Origin: an uncultured Candidatus Saccharibacteria bacterium
Lineage (GTDB): Bacteria; Patescibacteriota; Saccharimonadia; Saccharimonadales; Saccharimonadaceae
Assembly: GCA_947302355.1 (NCBI GenBank)
Contig: CAMYUU010000007.1
Location: forward strand, 1 to 46,218
Direction: 5' to 3'
DNA: 46,218 nt
Under the pieces are notes generated by a model that saw only the letters and a list, made by a program, of their open reading frames with translations, was not told the origin of the DNA and searched no databases. The translations under genes and the position numbers were made by a program. The number at the start of each line of letters is the position of its first letter. Within the stretch, counting starts at the first letter, position 1. Of this stretch, positions 15,877-23,210 are shown piece by piece.

Positions 15877-16443
15877 CTAATACATCAACTTCCCTAATCT
15901 ATCATTAATCGTCAAAGTAAGATACATGATGTCCTCCTCTATCCTCATTAATAAATGCTCAGAAAAGCCATCTTCTTGCCACCCCTTTATCACTCCACAC
16001 ACTTCACATACATATATATCAAATACCCTATCATTTTTTTCCGTCAAATACCCAGACAAAACTATCCTATTCTTTAATACCCTCACCATATAATATATGA
16101 TTAAATAATTATCTTTTATAGCTATCACTTCTATTACTTTTTTATTTATAACGATAAATATCAGCATCAGATGCACGGTCTGCCTAAAATCAACCCCATT
16201 ATAATCCGCCTTCACAAACCGCCTAAACCTCTCCATAATCATCTCTTCATAATCATGAAGTAGCCCGTTAATGCTCTTATGATGACGATAAAAAGTCGAA
16301 CTAGATATTCCAGCCTTCTTTACTACTACCTCTAAACTGATCCCATCATCCAGCTTAGCAAATACATCAAAAATCACTTCTTCAGTGCCACAGAATCGTC
16401 GATCACCAGATTTATCAAAAACCAGCCCACTCCGTTCTATCAT
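15877..16443 (-). CDS. TetR/AcrR-like transcriptional regulator
   Basis: A 188-residue protein with an N-terminal helix-turn-helix at about residues 20-66 (SLEVVVKKAGISSSTFYRHHKSINGLLHDYEE), the TetR_N pattern including the conserved xFYxHxxS. The C-terminal ligand domain is all-helical and not recognisable. The start lies one base after the stop of the methyltransferase gene (TAGAATG). There is no Shine-Dalgarno, and a TATAAT ends 8 bases upstream, so it may be read by coupling or as a leaderless mRNA. It ends 6 bases before the CIRCE element of groES. Its target is unknown; autoregulation of the ackA-tylF-tetR unit is the simplest guess. Confidence 0.75.
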   Translation of the reverse strand: MIERSGLVFDKSGDRRFCGTEEVIFDVFAKLDDGISLEVVVKKAGISSSTFYRHHKSINGLLHDYEEMIMERFRRFVKADYNGVDFRQTVHLMLIFIVINKKVIEVIAIKDNYLIIYYMVRVLKNRIVLSGYLTEKNDRVFDIYVCEVCGVIKGWQEDGFSEHLLMRIEEDIMYLTLTINDRLGKLMY

Positions 16444-16444
16444 T

Positions 16445-17020
16445 CTATATTATTATAATGCCAAGGCTCTGATATTCCTTAAACTTCACATCCTTATCTT
16501 TTTTCCACTCATCTACCGCCTTAGCTACCCCAGGCAAAGCCTCGTTTTTATAGTCATGCACCATAATTACACCGTTTTTTGCCATTTTAGATTCCACCAA
16601 CTCCAAACTATCCTTAATAGATTGATAAAAATCCCCGTCCAGAAAAGCAAAACAAATCTCGGACGGTAAATCTTCGTACCTAAGTTCATTAAACCACGCT
16701 TTCTTAATTATTGGTACTGGCAACCCTGCTCTTAAAAATCTTTCTTTGACCTCTCTTTTTGTCACCATCAAAGCCCCAGCCTTAAAATTCTCTCCAATCA
16801 CCGACTCATCTTTTTCCGATTTCTCCGGCAGCCCCTCAAAAGAATCATAAATCCAAAGCTTTTTATCAGTTCCACGAATGACTTCGGCTAGCATCAGGGA
16901 AGTATCACCCTTATAGCATCCTAGCTCCACCATGTCGCCAGAAACTATCAAACATTCCCTTGCAACCTTAATTATCCTGTCAGTTTCGTATTCTGAAACT
17001 TGATCGTTACGCCACGCCAT
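16445..17020 (-). CDS. TylF/MycF-family O-methyltransferase
   Basis: A SAM-dependent methyltransferase of the macrocin-O-methyltransferase family, 191 residues. Motif I is MVELGCYKGDTSLML, followed by the family hallmarks WIYDSFEGLPE, FAFLDGDFYQSIKDSLE (metal-binding acidic cluster) and GVIMVHDY...PGVAKAVDEW. Family members methylate sugar hydroxyls in the presence of Mg. Here a glycan or sugar nucleotide is a reasonable substrate guess, given the surface-glycan genes elsewhere in the window. Overlaps the end of ackA by 14 bases. Confidence 0.85.
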   Translation of the reverse strand: MAWRNDQVSEYETDRIIKVARECLIVSGDMVELGCYKGDTSLMLAEVIRGTDKKLWIYDSFEGLPEKSEKDESVIGENFKAGALMVTKREVKERFLRAGLPVPIIKKAWFNELRYEDLPSEICFAFLDGDFYQSIKDSLELVESKMAKNGVIMVHDYKNEALPGVAKAVDEWKKDKDVKFKEYQSLGIIII

Positions 17021-18206
17021 CCAGCAGTTCCCCTGCCTTCTTTATCATGTAAGCCGCTTCGTTTGTAGGAATAATATAAATTGGTTTCGAATCTTCTTCC
17101 GCTACATTCGCATAGCCCTTAGTCTTATCAAGCACGGCATCATTCTTCGCCTTAAAGCCCATAAATCCTAACTTAGTAATAATTGAATTTCTTACCGGAA
17201 TAGATCTCTCACCAATCGTCGCCGTAAACACAATCGCGTCAATTCCCCCCATCTTAGCTGCAAATTCACCAATTTTACCAGCTACTCCATCAATAAATAG
17301 ATCATACGCCTTCGCTGATTCTAGATTTCCATCCTCAGCTCCTGCAATTATTTCCCTCATGTCATTCGACCCAGCCATCGCCAGTAACCCAGATTCTTTG
17401 TTCATTAGTTTAATTGCTTCACCAGCCCCCAATTTCTCCCCGAGTAGCGCCCCAATCGTTGGGTCTATCGAACCAGTTCTAGTAGACGACATTAATCCCT
17501 CTAGTGGTGTCTCGCCCATAGAAGTATAAGCCGGCTCACCATTCACTAACGCCGTCACCGAGCATCCTGACCCTAGATGGCATACCACCATCTTCTTTTC
17601 GAGCAACCCAAGTTCCGGAATTCGCCCCATCATATAGCCATATGACGCCCCGTGTGCACCCCAGCGTCCCAAATCAAATTCTTCTATTATCTCCTTCGGT
17701 AGAGCATATTCTGTATCTTTTCTTGACTCCCGCGTTAAAGCCTCCGAATCAGACATAATCACCACGGGCACATCCTTAAAGGTATTTTTAGCGTTCTTAA
17801 TTCCCCTCACTGTACCAGGTACGTGCAAAGGATTTGTAACCTGAACCTTTTCAAGTTCTTTCATCGTTTGTTCATCTACAATATGATTCTGCGAGAAATA
17901 CTTCCCCGCCGCCACTACTCGCACTAGAATCCCATCCAGCGGATGTGCTTCATTAATGAATCCTTCTTTTTCAAAAATCACCTTTGCTTCTTTAAACGCC
18001 TCGTTCAAAGAATCCCATTTCTTGTTCACTACTTCTTCACTACCATCTGCTCTTGTAATCGTACAAATAAACTTTTTCTTTCCATTTTCCTCTATCCCCT
18101 CAAAATATAGCGAGCAGACTTCATCTTCTCCCTCATATAGCGAAAATTTCTCGCTACTAGACCCAGAATTCAAAACTAAGAAAATCTTTGTATTATTTGT
18201 TGCCAT
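17007..18206 (-). CDS. ackA: Acetate kinase (divergent)
   Basis: Acetyl phosphate + ADP to acetate + ATP, the usual last ATP-yielding step in fermentative Patescibacteria. It has 399 residues and an ASKHA fold. Equivalents of the known active-site residues are visible: N13 (LNSGSSS), R96, H128 (NPLHVPG), D153, H185 (GAHGASY), the TRTGSIDP arginine and the C-terminal NEAAYMI glutamate. Some motifs deviate: VRVVAAG replaces the usual HRVVHGG, and FTATIGERS replaces FTAGIGENS. A related carboxylate kinase is possible. AAAAGGAG ribosome site. First gene of an ackA-tylF-tetR unit; pta is not seen. Confidence 0.87.
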   Translation of the reverse strand: MATNNTKIFLVLNSGSSSEKFSLYEGEDEVCSLYFEGIEENGKKKFICTITRADGSEEVVNKKWDSLNEAFKEAKVIFEKEGFINEAHPLDGILVRVVAAGKYFSQNHIVDEQTMKELEKVQVTNPLHVPGTVRGIKNAKNTFKDVPVVIMSDSEALTRESRKDTEYALPKEIIEEFDLGRWGAHGASYGYMMGRIPELGLLEKKMVVCHLGSGCSVTALVNGEPAYTSMGETPLEGLMSSTRTGSIDPTIGALLGEKLGAGEAIKLMNKESGLLAMAGSNDMREIIAGAEDGNLESAKAYDLFIDGVAGKIGEFAAKMGGIDAIVFTATIGERSIPVRNSIITKLGFMGFKAKNDAVLDKTKGYANVAEEDSKPIYIIPTNEAAYMIKKAGELLDGVA

Positions 18207-18226
18207 AAAAATAACTCCTTTTCCTC

Positions 18227-18235
18227 ATTATAACA
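18227..18235 (-). promoter_or_regulatory. Extended -10 promoter of ackA
   Basis: TGT-TATAAT on the minus strand (TATAAT 18227-18232), about 20 bases before the ATG. A TTGACT lies upstream but at only 14 bases spacing, so the extended -10 probably dominates. Confidence 0.5.
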
Positions 18236-18257
18236 TATCTGTAATCAGTCAAAGCTC

Positions 18258-19628
18258 TTACTTTTCCATCCCTAGTCTATTCGCTATTTTATTACATTCT
18301 TCATATACTTCTTCTTCGTCAAACTTCGTTATTTTTCTATCCTCCATCACCACGTCGCCATTAATCAGCATCGTCTTGACTTCCGACCCATTTGCACTAT
18401 AGCAAAACGCACTCACTATGTCATTTCGCGGCACAAATTCTGGCACATTTAAATCAAGTAAAATTATATCTGCCAACGCCCCCTCTTTTATTACCCCTAA
18501 TTTCCCGTCCATGCCTAATGCTTTTGCGCCACCTAGCGTAGCAAACTTCACCACTTCTCTCGCATCTACACATTTTGCTTGCCTTTCGCTCCCCTTGTAT
18601 ACTAAGCTCGCGAATTGCATCTCCTGAAACATATTCTGCGTATTATTGCTTCCACTACCATCCGTCCCTAGGCACACATTCAGCCCAGCGTCAATAAACT
18701 TCTGTACCGGTGCAAATCCATTCCCGAGCTTCATATTACTTCGCGGATTTATCGCTACACTTACGTTTTTTTCTTTGAGGAGCTTAATATCCTCATCTGT
18801 GGCCTTTACTAGATGTGCCGCGATTGTTGGCAAGTCAAACAGCCCAGATTTCGCCACATATTCCACCGGCGTCATTCCATCGTATTTCTCCGCTATCACC
18901 TTCATTTCCGAATCGCTCTCCGAAATATGTATCATGGCCATCAAATCATTTTTCACCCCAGTGTCACGTACTAGTTTCAGCATACTTTGCTCACAAGTAT
19001 ATGGTGCATGTGGTGCCAAAATGAATTTTATTCTATCACTTCCCTTATGGAGCTCATAATCCATCAAAAATTCATTCAGCCTTCTCAGCGAACTCTCATC
19101 ACCATCCTCGCCTACTACTCCTCTACCTAGATATGCTCTCATTCCGCTATCATTCACGGCACCAGCTACCGATCCCTTAGGCCCCGTCTTTACCCCATCT
19201 ACGCTAGGGCGTATATACATATCTACAAAGCAAGTCGTCCCCGTCTTTATCATCTCTACGATTGAAAGCATTGTAGTCCAGTAGCAATCCTCGCCTGTCA
19301 TCTGGTCTTCTATCGCATCCACTTTATCTAACCAGTCAAAAAGTTCCATATCGTCCGCATAATTTCTAAATAAGCTCATATACGCATGCGTATGCGCATT
19401 AATTAGCCCCGGCATCACTAGCGTACCAGTCGCATCAATCACCTTATCAAAACCAACATCATCATTTTCTTTCGTCGCGCCCACATTATCAGAATCCTCA
19501 CCAACCGCGATTTCTCTTACACGCACTTCCTGAATTATCGTCCCATCTATCACCACATCCCCACGCTTCACTACCAACTTTCCATCTTCACTAAGTAGCA
19601 CTTCCCCATTCTTAATCAAAGTCTTCAT
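18258..19628 (-). CDS. Amidohydrolase of the MTA/SAH deaminase (TrzA/AtzB) family
   Basis: A 456-residue metal-dependent deaminase of the group that includes 5'-methylthioadenosine/S-adenosylhomocysteine deaminase MtaD. It has metal ligands H79 and H81 (NAHTHAYMSLFR), a later His in APHAPYTC, another in ISES/AAHLV segments, and the Asp in LGTDGSGSNN. An acidic insert of about 20 residues (about 41-60) lies in the N-terminal beta-sandwich. Several methyltransferases in the genome would produce SAH, and deamination would allow salvage as a purine; guanine or other aminopurine deaminase is an alternative. GAGGAGAG ribosome site; stands alone. Confidence 0.85.
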   Translation of the reverse strand: MKTLIKNGEVLLSEDGKLVVKRGDVVIDGTIIQEVRVREIAVGEDSDNVGATKENDDVGFDKVIDATGTLVMPGLINAHTHAYMSLFRNYADDMELFDWLDKVDAIEDQMTGEDCYWTTMLSIVEMIKTGTTCFVDMYIRPSVDGVKTGPKGSVAGAVNDSGMRAYLGRGVVGEDGDESSLRRLNEFLMDYELHKGSDRIKFILAPHAPYTCEQSMLKLVRDTGVKNDLMAMIHISESDSEMKVIAEKYDGMTPVEYVAKSGLFDLPTIAAHLVKATDEDIKLLKEKNVSVAINPRSNMKLGNGFAPVQKFIDAGLNVCLGTDGSGSNNTQNMFQEMQFASLVYKGSERQAKCVDAREVVKFATLGGAKALGMDGKLGVIKEGALADIILLDLNVPEFVPRNDIVSAFCYSANGSEVKTMLINGDVVMEDRKITKFDEEEVYEECNKIANRLGMEK

Positions 19629-19655
19629 TTAACTCTCCTCATTTCTTATCTTCCT

Positions 19656-19686
19656 ATTATATTATATTTAACCATGAAAAGTTCAA
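19656..19686 (-). promoter_or_regulatory. Probable promoter region of the amidohydrolase gene
   Basis: Two overlapping TATAAT boxes on the minus strand (19656-19661 and 19661-19666) with TTGAAC at 19681-19686. Spacings of 19 and 14 bases are not optimal, so the exact start is unsure. Confidence 0.45.
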
Positions 19687-19721
19687 CCTCACCAGTACAC
19701 CAGAACATCAATACGCCAATC

Positions 19722-19750
19722 TTTACTATTTTCGCTATCCGTGCTACAAT
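19722..19750 (+). promoter_or_regulatory. Promoter of a candidate small RNA
   Basis: Plus strand TTTACT (19722-19727), exactly 17 bases, TACAAT (19745-19750) with an extended TGC before the -10. No plus-strand gene follows for 5 kb; only the hairpin at 19757-19806 does. Confidence 0.5.
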
Positions 19751-19756
19751 TAAAAC

Positions 19757-19806
19757 ATTGAGAGCGACCTGGTGGTTTAGTCCGCGAGGCCAAGCTCTCT
19801 TTTTTA
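19757..19806 (+). ncRNA. Candidate short structured RNA with intrinsic terminator
   Basis: About 50 bases downstream of a good promoter. GAGAGC (19760-19765) pairs with GCTCTC (19794-19799). Inside this, CCT pairs with AGG and GTGG with CCGC around a TTTAGT loop, making one rod-like hairpin. It is followed at once by TTTTTT. Not part of any protein gene; its end just overlaps the stop of the minus-strand toxin remnant. I do not recognise a known RNA family; it could also be just a terminator-like hairpin. Confidence 0.45.
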
Positions 19807-20079
19807 TTTACGATATTCAAATACTTCACCACTCTCAGTGATCAAAATCATTACTTCGAAAGAATCTTTATTACAAAATCTTTTAATTACGTCTTTTTCT
19901 ATCTTATTATAATTCTTTTTCACCCTTCGTAAATCCACAATAATACGAGTAGCCTGTTCCGAAGCCTCATACATACGTTTCTTTATAGTTTTTAAATTTG
20001 AAGTAGTGGGTGATTTCGTTTCCCAAATCGAACCACCTATCAAGTAGTCAGGATTTCTGACCTTCGGTGTATACGATTT
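19804..20079 (-). pseudogene. Remnant of a CdiA-CT-like (BECR-fold) nuclease toxin domain
   Basis: The open frame from 20079 to 19804 encodes NPDYLIGGSIWETKSP followed by a helix with TIKKRMYEASEQATRIIVDLRR. This matches my memory of the C-terminal tRNase toxin domains of contact-dependent and other polymorphic toxins, with a PDxxIxGxxWExKSP motif and then a K-TI-R...QA..IIIDLRR helix. An in-frame TAA precedes it and no ATG or GTG is available; only a TTG at 20043, which would cut off the PDY part. No delivery domain or immunity gene is adjacent. I read it as the cut-off end of a larger toxin, left behind next to uvrA. A short functional protein from the TTG is less likely. Confidence 0.55.
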
Positions 20080-20115
20080 TTAAAAAATAAAGTCAGACTA
20101 ATTAAATTACTGTCA

Positions 20116-22998
20116 CTATCCCAAATATTTTCTCAAATATTCCCCCGTCGGCGTCTTCGCAGATTTCGCCAAATCCTCCGGCGTACCCTCAGCGCACACT
20201 AAGCCTCCCTTCAACCCCCCTTCTGGCCCCATATCAATAATCCAATCTGCCGACTTAATTACATGTAGATTATGCTCAATAATAATCATCGAATTCCCCC
20301 CATCCACTAGCCGATTTAGAATCGCGAGTAGCCTCTTCACATCATCCGAATGCAGCCCAGTCGTCGGCTCGTCTAGGATATAAAGCGTCCGCCCAGTAGA
20401 TCTCCTAGCTAATTCCGTCGCCAGTTTAATCCTCTGCGCCTCACCGCCCGAAAATGTCGTCGCTGGCTGCCCTAATTTAATATATCCAAGGCCAACCTCT
20501 TGAATCGTCCGTAATTTGCTAGCAATCGAAGGAATATTACCAAAAAACTCCACCGCCTCATCAATCGTCATATCTAGCACCTCAGAGATATCCTTACCTT
20601 TATACTTTATCTCCAATGCTTCCGCATTATATCGTTTTCCATGACATTTCGGACAAGTCACATACACATCCGGAAGAAAATGCATCTCAATCTTATTTAC
20701 TCCATCGCCTTGACAATGCTCACATCTTCCGCCCTTTACATTGAATGAAAACCTTCCAGCCTTATATCCTCTTACTTCTGCTTCTGGTTGCGCAGCAAAT
20801 AATTCCCTAATCGCCGTAAACACGCCAGTATAAGTCGCCGGATTAGAACGCGGCGTTCGCCCAATTGGCGACTGATCAATTACAATCGCCTTATTAATAT
20901 TTTCTATACCATCAATTCTCTCATGCGTCCCCGATACCGTCTGTGCCCGATGCAGTCTCGCCAGTAATTCATTAGCCAGAATCGAATTCACCAAGGTTGA
21001 CTTCCCCGACCCACTCACTCCAGATACCACCGTCATCACTCCTAGCGGAAAATGCACATCAATATTCTTCAAATTATTCTCGCGCGCCCCCACTACTACC
21101 AATTCAGCACCTTTTTTAGCTTTTCGTCTCTTTTTTGGCGTCGGAATTTTCATCTCGCCAGACAAATACTTACCAGTAATTGAATCTGGATTCTTCATAA
21201 TTTCTTCTGGCGTACCAGCCGCCACTAAGCGCCCACCTTGTTTACCCGCTCCCGGCCCAATATCTATAATATAATCAGATTCCAACATTGTATCTTCGTC
21301 ATGCTCCACCACTAGCACCGTATTCTTGAGATCCCGAAGATGCTTCAGGGTCGCAATTAATTTATTATTATCTCTTTGATGTAAGCCAATTGATGGTTCG
21401 TCCAGTACATAAAGTACACCAGTTAATCCCGAACCAATCTGCGTAGCCAGCCTAATCCTCTGCGCTTCACCACCAGATAGCGTATTAGCCGCTCGCCCTA
21501 ATTCCAAATACCCCAGCCCCACATCCTGCATAAATTTCACCCGCTCGCGAATCTCCTTCAAAATTGGCGCCGCTATCATATTTTCAGCTTCCGTAAATCC
21601 CAAATCCTGGTTTAATACTTCTAACGTCGCATCCACATCCAGATTACACATATCTACAATATTTAAATCATGAATCGTTACCGCTAGTACCGCAGGCTTT
21701 AATCTAGCTCCATGACATTCCTGACATTCACGCACCCGCATAAATCGTTCGATATCTTTCTTCATAAATTCCGAAATTTTCGGGTCGTTATATCTGCGTT
21801 CCAGAGTCGGAATCACTCCCTCGTATGTCGTCTGATATACAGTACCGTCCGCAAATCGTCCCGACCCACTAATCTTCATCTCGTATTTTTCGTCACCCGT
21901 GCCATACATAATTAGCTGTCTTTGCTCTTCTGTCAGCTCTCCAATTGGTACATGTACCGAAAATCCATGTTTTTGTGCTACCTGCATCAGCCTTTTCATC
22001 CACCAAGAGTCCTGTTGTACCCTATTAAATGGCCGAATTCCACCTTCTGCTATCGTTAAATTTTTATTAAACACTAGTCCCGGATCAATCTCCATTCTCG
22101 ACCCAAGCCCCGTACATACCGGGCAAGCCCCCTCCGGTGCATTAAAACTAAAGAGTCTAGGAGTTAATTCTGGAATTAACTCATCAGGATGATCAGGGCA
22201 AGCATAACGCTGTGAATAAGTTAATACTTCGGTATTCTCTGCCGAAATTCTAGATTCCCCCACCGCAGTAGAATTATCTACTACGCGAAGTAGCTGAATA
22301 ATTCCCTGTCCCATCTCAAGAGCCTGCTCGATTGAACTAGTAATCCGGCTCCTTAACTCCGGATTTAGCACGAACCTATCTACCACTATTTCTATATCAT
22401 GACGTTCATTTTTATTTAATTCCGGAAATTCGTCTAAAGCATAGATAATTCCATCTACCCTAACTCTTGAATAACCCTTAGCTATATATTGCTCTGGAAT
22501 ATGCAAAAACTCACCTTTTTTCGCCGATACAATTGGAGCAAGTAGCATCAGTTTAGCTCCAAGCGGCAGTTTCATTACCTCATTTACGATATCCTCCACA
22601 CTACGCCGACTCACCTCTTTATGACAAATCGGACAATGTGGTACTCCTACGCGCGCGAATAATAATCTCAAATAATCATACACTTCCGTCACCGTCGCCA
22701 CTGTAGAACGCGGGTTTCTCGACGTCGACTTCTGGTCAATCGATATTGCCGGGCTGAGCCCCGTAATAGAATCCACCTCAGGCTTATCCATCACCCCAAG
22801 AAACATCCTAGCGTATGAACTTAAAGATTCCACATACCGCCTCTGGCCCTCGGCATAAATGGTATCAAAAGCAAGAGACGACTTCCCCGACCCAGACAAC
22901 CCAGTAATAATTACCAGCTTATCCCGTGGAATATCTACGTTGAGATCGTCTAGATTATTCTGCCTTGCTCCTCTTACTTTTATAAAATCATCATCCAT
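20116..22998 (-). CDS. uvrA: Excinuclease ABC subunit A
   Basis: Damage-sensing ATPase of nucleotide excision repair, 960 residues. Two ABC modules: Walker A GLSGSGKS (33-40) and GVSGSGKS in the second half, each with an LSGGEAQRI or FSGGEAQRI signature and a DEP Walker B. The first zinc site reads CPDH...CPVC instead of CxxC...CxxC; the second is CEHCQGDG...CPKC. UvrB-binding and insertion domains are of normal length. AAAAGGA ribosome site and its own promoter (TAGACA-17-TATAAT). No uvrB or uvrC nearby. Confidence 0.97.
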   Translation of the reverse strand: MDDDFIKVRGARQNNLDDLNVDIPRDKLVIITGLSGSGKSSLAFDTIYAEGQRRYVESLSSYARMFLGVMDKPEVDSITGLSPAISIDQKSTSRNPRSTVATVTEVYDYLRLLFARVGVPHCPICHKEVSRRSVEDIVNEVMKLPLGAKLMLLAPIVSAKKGEFLHIPEQYIAKGYSRVRVDGIIYALDEFPELNKNERHDIEIVVDRFVLNPELRSRITSSIEQALEMGQGIIQLLRVVDNSTAVGESRISAENTEVLTYSQRYACPDHPDELIPELTPRLFSFNAPEGACPVCTGLGSRMEIDPGLVFNKNLTIAEGGIRPFNRVQQDSWWMKRLMQVAQKHGFSVHVPIGELTEEQRQLIMYGTGDEKYEMKISGSGRFADGTVYQTTYEGVIPTLERRYNDPKISEFMKKDIERFMRVRECQECHGARLKPAVLAVTIHDLNIVDMCNLDVDATLEVLNQDLGFTEAENMIAAPILKEIRERVKFMQDVGLGYLELGRAANTLSGGEAQRIRLATQIGSGLTGVLYVLDEPSIGLHQRDNNKLIATLKHLRDLKNTVLVVEHDEDTMLESDYIIDIGPGAGKQGGRLVAAGTPEEIMKNPDSITGKYLSGEMKIPTPKKRRKAKKGAELVVVGARENNLKNIDVHFPLGVMTVVSGVSGSGKSTLVNSILANELLARLHRAQTVSGTHERIDGIENINKAIVIDQSPIGRTPRSNPATYTGVFTAIRELFAAQPEAEVRGYKAGRFSFNVKGGRCEHCQGDGVNKIEMHFLPDVYVTCPKCHGKRYNAEALEIKYKGKDISEVLDMTIDEAVEFFGNIPSIASKLRTIQEVGLGYIKLGQPATTFSGGEAQRIKLATELARRSTGRTLYILDEPTTGLHSDDVKRLLAILNRLVDGGNSMIIIEHNLHVIKSADWIIDMGPEGGLKGGLVCAEGTPEDLAKSAKTPTGEYLRKYLG

Positions 22999-23033
22999 TA
23001 TTAATCCTTTTTACTGCAAATTTAAACGCATAT

Positions 23034-23062
23034 ATTATACACCGAAAATCAATCTTTGTCTA
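23034..23062 (-). promoter_or_regulatory. uvrA promoter
   Basis: Minus strand TAGACA (23057-23062), 17-base spacer, TATAAT (23034-23039). Leader of about 30 bases with AAAAGGA. No LexA-like box was recognised. Confidence 0.65.
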
Positions 23063-23073
23063 TGACCCGACCC

Positions 23074-23100
23074 AGTAATCCGCCTTAATGGCGGATTACT
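23074..23100. repeat. Perfect hairpin downstream of the surface-protein gene
   Basis: AGTAATCCGCC, 5-base loop, GGCGGATTACT: a perfect 11-bp stem. A short T-run (TTTT) follows only on the plus strand, which has no gene to terminate. Lies between uvrA's promoter and a larger inverted repeat. Confidence 0.7.
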
Positions 23101-23103
23101 TTT

Positions 23104-23181
23104 CCTGGTTAAAGTGATCCCAGAATTACTCATGAGCCCTTAAAGGGCTCTTGAAGTAATTCTGTAACCACTTTAATCAGG
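23104..23181. repeat. Large three-tier inverted repeat (78 bases)
   Basis: Outer arms CCTGGTTAAAGTG / CACTTTAATCAGG (12 of 13 pair), middle arms AGAATTACT / AGTAATTCT (perfect 9), inner arms GAGCCCTT / AAGGGCTC (perfect 8) around one base, with short unpaired bulges between tiers. It lies 30 bases after the stop of the surface-protein gene. It could fold as RNA in the 3' end of that mRNA or extrude as a cruciform; it may be a MITE-like or recombination element. Confidence 0.75.
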
Positions 23182-23210
23182 AGTGTCTTTCTGGAATAAG
23201 AAGGCGCACC

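Noticed and set aside
19757-19806. tRNA or 4.5S/SRP RNA identity for the short hairpin RNA
   Set aside because: No acceptor/anticodon/T-arm pattern and no SRP loop sequence; it is too short for either.
23074-23100. Terminator of the surface-protein gene
   Set aside because: On the minus strand the hairpin is followed by GGGTCGGG, not by T; the T-run is on the plus strand where no gene ends.
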